DNA from: Magnolia sinica
Lineage: Eukaryota > Streptophyta > Magnoliopsida > Magnoliales > Magnoliaceae
Assembly (NCBI RefSeq): GCF_029962835.1
Contig: NC_080583.1
Coordinates: 68,309,158 to 68,373,157, forward strand
DNA length: 64,000 nucleotides
Reading direction: 5' to 3'
The position numbers and the translations under genes are program-made. The stretch's first letter is position 1. The number at the start of each line of letters is the position of its first letter. A model generated the notes under the pieces. The model searched no databases. It was not told the DNA's origin and saw nothing but the letters and a program-made list of their open reading frames with translations. Below, piece after piece: positions 24,021-35,717 of the stretch.

Positions 24021-24711
24021 GACTCGACAGTTGGAACTACGGCCCAGTTGAGAAGTAAAGGTTCTCTTACCTTCAGGCCATTCTTAGAAATGAAGGTAGA
24101 TCTGGACAGATCCTGATCTAATGAACAGATCTAGACTTCTACTATGAATTTAGCTGTTGAAAAAGAAAATGAAGAAGATGATGTACCTCTGATATGTGCT
24201 TGATATGTCTTGCAATCCTACCTCAAGAAGCAAAGATCTTGAATCCTACCTCCGTAGTTGACGAGCGCTAGCATGGATGCAACCTAGGAAACCCCTTGAG
24301 CTCTAAATCCGCATTGCTTCCCCCCAAAAACCCCTAGGATTCCCGCAGCGGACGTTGCCGATACCGGACAGATATTGGCCCCTCAGATTCATCATAGAAA
24401 ACTGAAAAATGACAACCATTTGATTTAGGTAAGCTGATACCTACGGATCTTGATCAATCTGAGACAACTGGATGTAGAGGAGATCGAATCTGCCATTTTC
24501 GCGTCGATCTGAAGCTCTCGTTTCATGCCCTAATTGCAGAGAAATGAGATGCAGTTTTGGGGGAAAGAGAGATGTTTTGAAAGAAAGGAAAGGCCTTTAA
24601 GCGCGGCTCTGTTTTTGGGGTTTTTGGGGCGCGCCTCTATTTTTGAGCGCGCGCCCAAATTTAGGCCGAGGTCTGGTATGGCTTTGTGGGCCCCACCATG
24701 ATGCGTGTCAA
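24021..24711. other. Leader-like sequence, no firm gene
   Basis: GC-richer sequence that could be a gene 5' end on the minus strand. An ATG at 24496 (minus) gives MADSISSTSSCLRLIKIRR before a possible GTAT donor. This is too short to support a gene. The part from 24600 is rich in 'gcgcgc' and then enters the 'gtgggccccac' foldback. Confidence 0.35.
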
Positions 24712-25500
24712 ACATCTACCCCATCAGTCAGATGCACCATCCCATGGTGGGCCCAGGGATTAAAAATCAAATCAATCTATGACTTGTGTGAGCCACACCA
24801 CATACAAAAGTTGAGATGGGTTACCCTCCATTAAAACATTCATAATTATTTTTTGGGCCCACTGAGATGTTTTCCACAAATCCAGCCCATCCATTATGTG
24901 TGTGCCACTCGGATGAGGGGTCATACCAAGTTTCAGACGCATCCAAATTTCAGGTGGGGCCCACCAAATGCTTTTATATGTTTTAGGCATGTCTTCAAAT
25001 GATTTTAGATGGTATGGCCCACTGGAGTTCCGTATACGGCTGATGTTTGGGATATCCCATAATTTAAAGGGGACCCGGTCAAGCTGTGTGGGCCCCACCA
25101 TGAGATGTGTCAAACATCAACACCGTGCATTTGATGGGCCCCCTTTAAATTATGGGATATCCCAAAAATCACCCGTATACGGAACTTGGGTGGGCCATAC
25201 CATCTAAAATCATGTGAAGAAATGCCTAAAACATATAAAAGCACTTGGTGGGGCCCACCTGAAATCTTTATGCATATGAAACTTAGTCTGACTCCTCATC
25301 CAAGTGAGACACACATGGTGGATGGGCTAGATTTGTGAACCACATCTTGGTGGGCCTAACAAATGATTATGAATATTTTAATGGAGGGTAACCCCTTTCA
25401 ACTTTTGTATGTGGTGTGGCCCAAAAAAGTCACGGATTGACTTGATTTTTAAGCCCTAGGCCCACCATGGAATGGTGCATCTGACTGATGGGGTAGATGT
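24712..25500. repeat. Long imperfect inverted repeat (foldback), ~360-bp arms
   Basis: The left arm (about 24712-25071) starts acatctaccccatcagtcag; the right arm (about 25139-25500) ends ctgactgatggggtagatgt. Matching landmarks appear in inverted order in both arms: the Met-rich 'acatacaaaagttga' block, 'aaatgcttttatatgtttta', gttccgtatacgg, and gggatatcccataattta. The loop is about 70 bp. RNA from either strand would fold into a long hairpin. It is a foldback or MITE-type element; related single-arm copies lie at 19890-20035 and 26440-26850. Confidence 0.88.
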
Positions 25501-27364
25501 GGACCCACTTTGATTTATATATTGTATATCCATATGATCCATTTGTTTTGCCAACTCAGTGTAGGATATGAGCCCAAAAATGAATCATATTCAAATATCC
25601 GGTGGACCACACCACATGAAAACAATAGTGATTGCTTATCCATCATTAAAATCATCGTAAGGGCAACTGTACTGTTTATTTAACATCCAGTTTGTTTATT
25701 AGGTCATACAGGCCTAGATGAAGGGGAAAAACAAAAATCATCTCAATCTAAAACTTTTATGGCCCCCAAAATGTTTTAAACGGTTGACGCTCATTCAACA
25801 CTATTTCTTGTAATGTAGTTTATCTCATATTAGGAAATGCCTCATTTTTTGTCTCATGCCATAAGTTGATCTTTAAAAATAGATGGACGGCATGGATTAA
25901 ACACATACATCATGGTGGGGCTCGCAGAGCACCAACCACCAGTTATTGGATGGTGTCAGAGGGAGTAGCCAATCTGTTCCTCTTATTTGTAGTGTGGTCC
26001 ATTTAATCTTTGGATATGATTCATTTTTTAGAAAATTTTCTAAAATGATCTCGAAAAATGGATGAACGGCGTGGGTTGATCCCGAATTTTCGGTAAAATT
26101 TTCTCAATAATTTCAAAATGCCGATTTTTTTTCATAAAAAGCATCATTTTGTTTTCAAAATTTTTCACTCATATAATATAAAAACTTGAGGAGAAAACAC
26201 ATACATCAGCTTGATCCAAAACTTTTTCACTCATAAAATTTTTCACTCATATAATATAAAAACTATATATATATATTCAGAATATCAAAAAGATATAAAT
26301 GAAGAGAAAACACAAACATCAGCTTGATCTAAAACTTTTGTGAATGTTATTTTTAATGACAGACGTTCAATCCCCACTTTGTAGTCCACTTAAGCCTTGG
26401 ACCCGCCCCATTTTTTAATTAATATCTTAAAATGATCCGATAAAAGCGTTGAATGATATGGAGAAAGTGAATCCATGACTTGGGTGGGCCAAGAGCTTAA
26501 AAATAAAGTCAATCCATGACTTGGGTGGGCCACACCACATACTATAGTTGAGAGGGTTACCCTCCCATTAAAACATTCATAATCATTTATTGGGCCCACC
26601 TAGATGTGGTTCATAGATCCAACCCATTCATTATGTGTGTCCCACTTGGATGAGGAGTCAAACCAAGTTTCATACACATCCAAAACTCATGTGGGCCCCA
26701 CCAAATGCTTTTATATGTTTTAGGGATGTCTTCACATAGTTTTAGATGCTATGGCCCACCTGAGTTTCGTATATGGCTGATTTTTGGACTTAAAGGGGAC
26801 ACATCAAATGCATGGTGTTGATGTTCTACACACATCATGGTGGGGCGCACACAGATTAACCTCATGGGAAGTTCCCATGAGGTGACCTTATAGTACCATT
26901 TCACTATTTTAGGTAACTCCTTCATGGGTGTTAGTACTCTAACCGTGTAGGGCCCACCTTAATATATTTTATGTATATCGACACCGTCCATATATTTTTT
27001 CATCATATTTTAGGATGTGATTTCAAATTATAAGAACTAAATAATCTTAGGTGGGCCATACCAATCAAAACAATGTGATGAATAACCATTAAAAACCTTT
27101 TGAAGGCCACAAAAGTTTTGGATCAATTTGATCTTTGTAGTTTACCTTCATCTAGATCTTCTTTACATTATCAACAAGTTGGATTGCAAATAAACATTAC
27201 TAAAACCTTACGATGGGCTCTTTATAATTTTTAATGGCAAGGTATTATATTATCATTCTTTCCAGTGGTGTGGTCCACTTAAGATTTAAATCTACACAAT
27301 TTTTTATACTTGGCCCAAAAATGGGTTGGAGAAACGTATGGGTGGCAAGGATATACAATACATC
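25501..27364. other. Remnants of 'gtgggcccac' dispersed elements
   Basis: No genes. This is successive fragments of short non-autonomous DNA elements with recurring phrases (gtggtgtggtccactt, 'aaaacttttgtg', 'ccaacaagttgga'). At 26440-26850 there is a degraded single copy of one arm of the 24712-25500 foldback. A perfect short palindrome, cctcatgggaa / g / ttcccatgagg, sits at 26860-26882 and may be a fused terminal repeat. Confidence 0.6.
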
Positions 27365-27860
27365 ATCAAAATCTCACTTTTGTTATCTAACTTTTCAATT
27401 TTTTTTTGTCAAAATAAAAAATCTAGTATTCTTTTTTAAAAAATATATTTTTTTACAATTTGTCAATTTTTTCACAAATTTGTTTAATTTTTAAAATTTT
27501 CTTTTTCAAAATATCATTTTTTTAAATCGAAATCTCACTTTTGTTATCTAACATTTCAAATTTTCTTGTCAAAATACAAAATCTAGTTTTCTTTTTTTTA
27601 AAATATATTTTTTTACAATTTGTCAATTTTTTTCACAATTTTGTTTAATTTTTAAAATTTTCTTTTTCAAAATATCATTTTTTTAATCTCACTTTTGTTA
27701 TATAACTTTTCAATTTTTCTTGTCAAAATATAAAATCTAGTTTTCTTTTTAAAAATATATATATTTTTACAACTTATCAATTTTTTCAAAATTTTGTTTA
27801 ATTTTTAAAATTTTCTTTTTCAAAATATCATTTTTTTTATCGAAATCTTTTCTTTTTCAA
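27365..27860. repeat. AT-rich ~157-bp tandem repeat, about three copies
   Basis: The phrase aatctcacttttgttat starts units at about 27370, 27531 and 27685 (spacing 161 and 154). Each is followed by ttgtcaaaata..aaatctag, a poly-T/A stretch, and caaaatatcattttttta. A fourth, partial unit begins near 27840. The region is very AT-rich and lies just inside the right subterminal array of the predicted CACTA. Confidence 0.85.
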
Positions 27861-27989
27861 AATTATCAACAGTTTTTTTTTTTACAAAATTTAAATTTTT
27901 CTTAAACATTGTTAATTATTTTTCGAAGCTTCTCAAGTATTTTTTTTTTCGAAATTCATAATTTTTTTGTGCTTCTTAATTTTTGACCT

Positions 27990-28476
27990 GAGCATTAGAG
28001 ACGGTTAGGGAACGTTTCTAATAGAGACGGTCTATGTCAGTCTCTAATAGAGACGGTCTTTAACAGGGCTATAAGACAGCTAAGGACCGTCTCTATTAAT
28101 AAGACAGCTAAGGACCGTCTCTAATAGAGACGGTCTTTAACAGTCTCATATTACAAGTAAAAGACGGCCAATGACCGTCTCTAATGTAGACGGCCAATGA
28201 CCATCTCAGATGACCGCATATAAGACGGTTAAAGATCGTCTCTAATGCGGACGGTCTTTGACCGTCTCAAATGACTGCATATAAGACGGTTGAAGACTGT
28301 CTTAAATGATTTGTGGACGCCCAATATTTTAAGACAATGTTAGGGACGGTCAAGAGCCATCTAAAATTTTAGAGACGATTTACGGCCGTCTCTAAACCAT
28401 CTTTAAACCAAAGAATTTTAGAGACGGTCCACAACTATCTCAAAATCCGTCCTTTTTTCCCATTTTTCACGTAGTG
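27990..28476. repeat. Right subterminal array of the giant CACTA
   Basis: Repeats of 'agagacggtc' and 'gaccgtctc' with 'aaatgactgcatataagacgg', arranged as short hairpins. They end at ccatttttcacgtagtg (28476). The core GACGGTC is shared with the left array at 13643-14130, but the connecting sequence and spacing differ. Confidence 0.85.
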
Positions 28477-28479
28477 TGA

Positions 28480-28995
28480 CAGAACTTCTAGATGCTTTAG
28501 CAAAGCTCTAGAGCTTCGACAACGCATACTTCATTGTAGCAAATGATTTGGAAACCCTCGACACTCATGCAAATGAGCACACTGACATTCATAGGGAAAC
28601 CAATATCTTATCTGATCAATATGATTGGGCATGGTAAAATCATATGCACTGGACTCAACAACATCACTTTAGCAAAGTGATGATAAGAACTTTGCAAGTT
28701 CAATGCATAGAAATCAATGACGACCTCCAGCAAATTGAACGAATCTATGCTTTTGTAAAATCTAACAGCTGGAGTAGATTTCTTATAATCTTCACCATGA
28801 GCCCTATTAAAAATCAATGTTGGATCTCTCCCAATTGTTTCTTTGTAGCGTGGCCTATCCAAATCATAGGTCAGGCAAAATTTTTAAGCCTTATGCCTAA
28901 CGTGGAATTACACAACTCATGTTTGGAGTGGATTTCACATAGAGTACAGTGGGCTTTGGTGTGCTTCTTATACTTTTTTTTTTCTTTTCTAATAT
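28480..28995 (+). pseudogene. Continuation of the decayed coding-like locus
   Basis: From 28480 the plus strand continues the frame of 13483-13642 across the transposon: TELLDALAKL, TAG, then SFDNAYFIVANDLETLDTH and further residues to TAA at about 28636. After that the sequence is open again at 28644-28997 in another frame, of doubtful coding value. The protein is unrecognised. Confidence 0.4.
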
Positions 28996-29520
28996 AGGAA
29001 AGCAAATCTCTTCAAGCAATTGGGAAAAAGGGAAAGTGGATTGCATTGTGTGACATGTTACCAAGTTCTATGGTGCCCAACATGATGTGTGTTATATCCA
29101 CACCTTCCATCCACTTTTGAGATCATTTTAGGGCGTAAGCAAAAAAAAATAGGTACATCCATAACCCAAGTGGACCACACCACAAAAAGTAGTGGGGGCA
29201 ATGACACCCACCATTGACACCTTCCTAGGGCCCAACGTGATGGTTATTTTCTATCCAACATGTCCATAAGATCACACAGACATGAATGAAGGTAATGCAC
29301 AAATATCAGCTAGATCCCAAACTTGTCGCCTCGTAAAGATATCAATGATAGGTGTTTAATCCTCATTTCCTTGTGTCGCATAGTCTACTCGAGGTATAGA
29401 TTTGCCTCATTTTTTGGATAATGACATAAAATTATATATCTTGCAAAATGGACGGGCAATGTGGATATGACACATACATTATGATGGGGCCATGGAACTT
29501 GATGTCTTCATCACCCCACT
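28996..29520. mobile_element. Short DNA-element remnant, left part (split by solo LTR)
   Basis: Typical dispersed-element phrases: gtggaccacaccac, 'ttttggataatgacataaa', 'gtggatatgacacatacat'. The element is interrupted at 29520 and resumes at 32208 with caccgaagtggcatagtcca. A neighbouring copy at 32290-32370 shows an uninterrupted version of the same junction (ccccaccgaggtggcata). Confidence 0.6.
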
Positions 29521-32207
29521 TGTAATAACCCTTAATATTGGTTCATTAAAAACTAAAATAAGTACTTAAATATGTTATTTTTAATTAAATAAAAATAAGT
29601 TAATAGTTAAATTGGAAAAGACAATCTTAATTAAGAGAGAGGTGGAGGGATCAATTCTTAGAGTAGTAATAATAAATTTTTTTAATCAAATGTCATAAAA
29701 ATTTCAAATTCGAGATAAAGGAGGATGTGCTCATTTTATGGAGAGGAGATTCTAAGAGGGCTTGATCAGGTAAGTTCCAACCCTTAGATCTTTTTAATTT
29801 TTTATTATGTTGTTAATTTCTTCCCGATCTATATAACGGATGGCGTAAATCATCCACACGATCATTGTATAGGTGTGTAGAGAAAAATTTAACAAAGTGA
29901 TACTTTATAATTTCAGATCTGGTTAGTAATATTTTAGAAATAAATTTAATGGATAGCATCTGACTGTGTTAAGATAGATCTGAATGGGTCATTTGATCCT
30001 AAGCACCAAAAGATAATAGTGCATTGAATTTCAGATCGATCTAATCAGTGGATGGGCCATTTTATTAGATTTAACTATAAAAACTATTTACACCTTAGAT
30101 ATAAAATGGTGATCGGACAGATCAGATCAGATCCCCTCTATGTATACTCATTCTAGAACAAATATAAAATGTGGTCTAGAGAATATGGATAGATCTGACC
30201 ATTTGATGGGCCACATGGATGAAAGGTAGGATTGTACTTATGATACTTTGAATCATTTTTTTATTTGGGAAATATAAATGGTCTGGATTTAAGTGATCTA
30301 TTGACCTATTATTAATCTAAAATTTTGTGATATCAATGGATGACTTAGATTTGTCCCATATGATCAATGTATCATCGAATATATCAGATCCGATCCACAT
30401 CGTCCATCTGATTAGTAAGGTTGAATTATGTCAAAACCACAAATATTAGGTCAATTTGACCATCAGGTGGATCATGTTGATTAAATGGTATCTGTTAAAA
30501 AGAGAAGTATAAAAAAAATATTGTGTGAGCTATTAAGGTTTCAGATCAAATTGATTATTTGGCCATACTTAAACTATTCCTTTCGTGCCATTAATCGGTT
30601 AGAATCTGACCGATGAATTTAAAGTGTATTTTAGATCTTAAATAAGAAAAATCTTAAAACTTTTATTCATCTTTAAAATACGGAGTTGAATTTCAGAGTT
30701 TGTCAGTTTGACACGTAGGATCATCAATTAAAACCAATAGAGAGATCCTAACCATATTTGATAGATCATACACTCTGCCATTTTGACTCGGTCCTACCGA
30801 TGAAGGGTAAAAACATACTACTTACTCCGGATTTAAGGATTTTGATGAATTGAGTCATTTGATTTCTGATTAATTACAATTGTTAGGTTATTTGAAATGT
30901 AATTAAAAATGGTAGAGACTACTTTGATTAATCAAGTGGGCTACATGAAATGATTGTGATTACATACCCTGTATTAAGGGTTGGATTTGAAGAGATGCAG
31001 ATTTGAGAATACTGTGGACCTTATCATATCCTCGATCAATCAAAGGTGGGCCCTATCATATGAATTCATATAAATTAGAATAATAATTCTATGTACATGT
31101 TGTGTTTTAGAAAATGCTGAACTATCATATTTCAATTATTTGAAAAATAATTCATCATCGCTAAACCATTAGGTGAGTGATCCCAACATGTTTCATATCC
31201 ATTGTTATTAAAATAGATATCTCATTGTTTTGATGATTGTGATCTTTTGTGTTGAATGTTTATTGAATTTGTTGAGAATTGGAATGTCATATGTTGTTAT
31301 GTGTATATATTTGTCAATTGTTAATACCATACACCAGTCATTCCCATTATATATCCATGTTATGCATCGCATAACTGCGTTGAATATTTGGGGGCATTCC
31401 CTGAATGACCTGTAGGTACTTAAGTACCAGGTGACCTAGGGGACCATCCTTGGATGCTCACATTATGTGAAAGCCTACCAAGATGGTGGAAGCCTACCTC
31501 AAAAAGGGGAGATGCGGGTTGATGGGATCCAACTCAAGCAAGTGGACTGATCAACCCGCTTGATGCATTCACGCATCCATGCATCTCATATTATCTATGC
31601 ATTCTATTTTAATTATGATGTATATGAACCAAGATGGGTTTACTCACTGGGCTTGGCCAGTTGACGTTTTATTGATGACAAAACTGTACAGATTTAGTGG
31701 AGGATAAAATCATTTTTCAAGTTTCAGGGCAGGAAGGTGAACTAGTGGATGATTCATAAGGGTTATGGCCCTATCTAGATGAAGGCGAGTTGAATATGTT
31801 AAATCATTGACATATTTATTTAAACTCATGATATCCCTTTAATTGTGTTTTTGAATAATTTTTAAGTTGAGCAACTGAAAGTTATGATAAGTTAGCTCTT
31901 TTAGTGAATGGTTTAATAAAACCCCAAATGAGTGGGTTTGGTACTATGATTATTTTAATTAATGTTGTTAATATGTGGATTGAATGCCCATAAATAATCA
32001 TGATGGTTAATATATGTTTATGTGATTGAATTAAATGGGTGTGGGATATTTTGTTTAAGTTTTGAATTTGGAAACTTAGTATACATTTTAATTAAGCTTT
32101 TGGAAAACGGTATGAATGAATAGTTTTAGTACACATGGTATACAAGTTATGTGTCGTAATTCGGGTCTAAGGGTGCATACACTGTATCCGAATTTCGGGA
32201 CGTGACA
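29521..32207 (+). mobile_element. Solo LTR, Ty3/gypsy type, 2.7 kb
   Basis: Starts TGTAATAACCC and ends TTCGGGACGTGACA, the paired ends typical of plant gypsy LTRs. The flanking pentamers are ccact (29516-29520) and ccacc (32208-32212), a target duplication with one later change; the uninterrupted neighbour copy supports ccacc as original. There is no gag-pol sequence inside and no long open frame, so it is a solo LTR left by recombination between two LTRs. Inside are LTR-like phrases such as gggtttactcactgggcttg near 31636. Confidence 0.82.
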
Positions 32208-32782
32208 CCACCGAAGTGGCATAGTCCACTTTAGCTTTGGATCTACCTTATTTGTTGGACAATGCCCTAAAATTATCTTGCAAAATGGATGGATAGTGTG
32301 GATATATATAGCACATAAATCATGATAATTGCCACGAAACCTGGTGTTGTCAACACCCCACCGAGGTGGCATAACCTTACAATCCGCTTCTCGAAAAGGA
32401 TGCCACCACATATGCAAAAGCTAAATCTCTTCGTAGTAGGCATGCCGATTATGTGTGACCCACCCTCACCAAACACAATACGGTCCTTGCCGTGATGCTC
32501 ACCTTGATGGATGTATTATATATTCTTGTTGTCCATAAGTTTTTTCAAATTATTTTAGAACATTATACAAAAAATGAAATAGATTCAAATCTGCAGTAGA
32601 CCATACATAGTAAACGGTAGTGATTTACCATTAAAAACTTCTCGTGCGCTACAAAGTTTGGGATCAAGCTCATATTTGCTTTTTCCCTTCATCCATGTTT
32701 ACACGACCTTTATCAGCAGGTTGTATTTTTTTTTTTTTTTTAATTTTTAATTTTTAATTTGAAACAAGAAGTATATTCAACC

Positions 32783-32784
<2 letters not shown>
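32208..32784. mobile_element. DNA-element remnants, right part
   Basis: The resumed right half of the element at 28996, then a second copy of the same family (about 32280-32720) with caccttgatggatgta and 'agtagaccatacatagta'. A poly-T run lies at about 32726-32742. No genes. Confidence 0.55.
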
Positions 32785-32863
<79 letters not shown>

Positions 32864-32871
32864 TATATATA
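32785..32871. repeat. (AT)n microsatellite at the Athila insertion site
   Basis: About 40 AT units with one 'acac' interruption, ending directly before the TGGAG target duplication of the Athila element. Confidence 0.95.
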
Positions 32872-32876
32872 TGGAG

Positions 32877-34933
32877 TGTTAAGGGTCAAATATTGCATAT
32901 CAGACCCCATTTATTACCTGGATTTATGAGCATGACTCTGTTTAACGGCTTGGTTTAACTGTGTATGTGATGCAGAGTGTAAGTACGAGCCTGGACCGAA
33001 ATGGGTGCTTAAAGCATGGACTTAACGCTCTAATGACACCAAAACGTGGGACGGACTCCAGAGACCCAAGATCAACAGAATTACACATCAGGGACCCAAG
33101 AAAATCAAGGAAGTGAAGCTCAAGTGGCCTGAAAAGTGTCCAGAATGCAAGATCATAGGGTTCCCACCATCTGATCAGTTCGAAACTTCATACGTGGCCT
33201 GAGGACCGTAAATAAACCGTACACGTAAAATTTCAGCTCCTGGATCACTGTGGAAGTGGCCCAACGGACAGATCAGCCCCTTTAATCATTATGTGGGCCC
33301 CGCCTGATATCTGGATATACTCCAATTTTGGTCTCAACACCTTAAACTGCGTGTCAAAACAGATGGATGGAGCAGATTTCTTACAAACATCACCATGGGA
33401 CCCACACATACAGTGCACGTGCAAGGTGCACAAGTGCACCGGACGAGCATAAAAAATAAGGAAGTCGGTCAGCAGGCGCTGACCGACTCAAACTCAATTT
33501 TTTTTATTTACGCAGCAGCGTAACGCTGCCGACCGTCGGTTCTGCTTGTGGGACCCACCCATCATAATTGCTGATGATCAGAACCTTCCATTGTGTCCAA
33601 GGGGTGCCTATAAGCCTCACCTAGGTGTCCTTTTGGACCCATGAACGTAATAACAGGAAGATTACCGTCCAAACGGAAGATGGACGGTGGAGTAGAAGGT
33701 ATTGTGGGCCACATGAAATTTGGTCCAAAAGTAGTGCTTCCCACCTGATTTTTCGAGTAGAACGCAGTGGACGGATCGGATTTTCCAAAAAGACAGTGAA
33801 ATGGGGCCCACCATCGTCACAGCGTCAATGACGCTACCCTGTTTTCGCAACCGGAAGTCGTCCGGTTTTTGCGGCGGATTGTACGCCCTTGGGTGTGGTC
33901 GGACAGCTGATCTGAACCGTTCATCATGTAGGATTGCACGAAAACTCCTTGAGGACGTTGTCCTTTTAAAAAAAAAACAAAGAGGAGGAAACGGGAAGCA
34001 GGGAGCTCGGTTTTGGGTTTTGTGCTCGGTGGGAGGAACAGAAGAAGAAGACTTGAAGGCTGGAACGGCTGGAGTGTGTATAGTGCTGCTGCACGTAGGG
34101 GGAGAAAACAGAAGAAAAGGAGAAAAAAGCTAAGAAGAAAAGGAGAAAAAGCTGAGGAGATAGGAAGAAAGAGGTTTCCTTTTTCTTTTCCTTTTATTTT
34201 ATTTCTTTCCTTTAATGTTTTTTTTTTTTCTCTTTGGTTCTAGCATAATCATGCTAGGCTGAACCTCTTAGCTAGGGCTAAGAGGTGAAGCTTGTATTGA
34301 GATGGGAGACTTTATTTAATTATTTCATTGTGAATTAAACTTGATTGTGGTTTAATTATTAAATGAATATTTTTCTTAGTCTTTAATGGTCTGTTGTGAC
34401 TGAAATTACAATGGGTTTGCAATGGCTTTGAATATTTCTTTTCTCTTTTGATGTTTATGACGTCAGGAGGCCCTGTTGTTCACCATCGTCTCATGGGCAT
34501 GGTAGGATGACAGTACCTTCCTGATCTTCATACATTGTTGATTGGTTGGTAATTAGTTTAATTCTATTGTTTACTTTGTCTCCTGGGCATGGTTTGGTGA
34601 TGGAATCCATTCTAATTCATATACCTTTCATCTCTTGAAAATCAAATCAAGTAAGTTCAGTTGAATTCCATAATCCTTGATGCAGGCATAAGATCTCCCT
34701 GATCTCTACAAGTGGATCCTCTGAATCCCTAGTTCCTTTCCTCTGAATTCCTTAAAGTTTTAGATAATTCTTCCACAATTATTTCTTAAATTCTATTTGA
34801 TTTAGATAGCATCTTAGTCTAGTTCTATTTCTACCTAGTTTCAGGACACGTACAAGTTTCAGTCCCTGTGGATTCGACCTCGGTCTTACCGAGTTTATTA
34901 CTACATCACAACCCTATACTTGGGGAGTGAACA
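32877..34933 (+). repeat. 5' LTR of the Athila element
   Basis: Begins TGTTAAGGGTC and ends GGGGAGTGAACA (TGTT ... AACA inverted ends). The homologous LTR at 60388 and the 3' LTR both have TGTTGAGGG, so the A at 32881 is a mutation in this copy. The other differences from the 3' LTR are near 33530 (C here, T there), 33765 (C, T) and 33949 (T, C), and the A-run at 33968-33977 is one base longer here. Open frames within it (33245-34243) show no protein family. Confidence 0.96.
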
Positions 34934-34939
34934 AGTTTT

Positions 34940-34957
34940 TGGCGCCGTTGCCGGGGA
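34940..34957 (+). promoter_or_regulatory. Primer-binding site, tRNA-Asp
   Basis: TGGCGCCGTTGCCGGGGA, six bases after the LTR end, is an 18-base perfect complement to the 3' end of plant tRNA-Asp(GTC) as I know that sequence. This is the usual Athila primer. Confidence 0.93.
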
Positions 34958-35717
34958 CTGACGGTTACGATTTTCTGAAATTAATTGGTTTTAGGATTAG
35001 TTTAAGATTAGAATTTTACTAACCTTAGTTTTTATTTATTTATTTATTTTTATTTTTATTTGAGTTCAAAACTAACTTGTTTCCTGTTTTATAGGATCAG
35101 GACATAGGTTTCTAAATTGGTAATTCCTTCCTAATCTCTCTACTTTTTCATATTTTTAGAATTAGGGTTTAAATTTTAGAAATTTTCTAATTCTAGTATC
35201 CTCCCTTCTGTAGGAAATAGTTTATTTTTAGAGTTTAGGTTATTTCTTTCACTTCTTAGAAATTAACTTTCTATTTTTGTTTTATTTTAGTAACTTTCTA
35301 ATTCTAACACTTTTAGAATCTAATTTTGTTTCTTAATTTATTTTTAGAATTTTTGTTTAGAAACTAACCTTCCTATTTTGTAGGCCTTTAAGATAGAAAT
35401 CTCTAATTCGGTACACTCCTTCCCTACTTTCTATTTTCCAGTTCTCTTTTAGTAATTTGCTTTCTAGTATAGGACTTTCCTAGTTTACTTTAGAAATTTC
35501 CGCTTTTCTTTAAAGAATACCTTCTTTTAGAAATTAAGTTACTGTTATTTTTCTTTTAAAGTATCATTCTTCTCTTTTTAAGAATCTAACTTATTTTTGT
35601 TTTATTTTGCAGGTTTTTAACTTAGGACTCTAATTTGGTAATTTCTTTCCAACTCTCTCTTTCTTTCTAGATTTTCTTTTCCTTTCTTAGGATCAGGTTT
35701 TTAATCGAGGGCTGCGA
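34958..35717 (+). other. Untranslated leader between primer site and gag
   Basis: A T-rich, non-coding leader with repeated phrases such as tagaaattttctaattctag and 'tttttagaaact'. The same leader follows the second Athila LTR at 62846-63556. Long leaders of this type are common in Athila elements. No open frame is credible here. Confidence 0.8.

Larger units (their letters stand above)
13643..28476. mobile_element. Giant CACTA transposon, 14.8 kb, TGA target duplication
   Basis: The left terminus reads CACTATGCCAAAA. The right terminus, read inward on the minus strand, is CACTACGTGAAAA. Both are followed at the same distance by GAAAAAAGGACGG, so the first 30 bases pair at 23 positions. The 3-bp sequence TGA directly flanks both ends (13640-13642 and 28477-28479), as expected for CACTA elements. 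Both ends carry subterminal arrays built on GACGGTC/GACCGTC. Flanking sequence joins in one reading frame when the element is removed. Inside I see no clear transposase (TNPD/TNP2) coding region, so it is probably non-autonomous. It carries a telomere-like satellite, exon-like fragments, foldback repeats and AT-rich repeats. Two related elements with a coincidental TGA (chance about 1 in 64) are the alternative. Confidence 0.72.

Noticed and set aside
33245..34243. Several open frames in the Athila LTR, repeated at 42816-43813
   Set aside because: They lie in LTR sequence, have no family features and duplicate exactly because the LTRs are duplicates.
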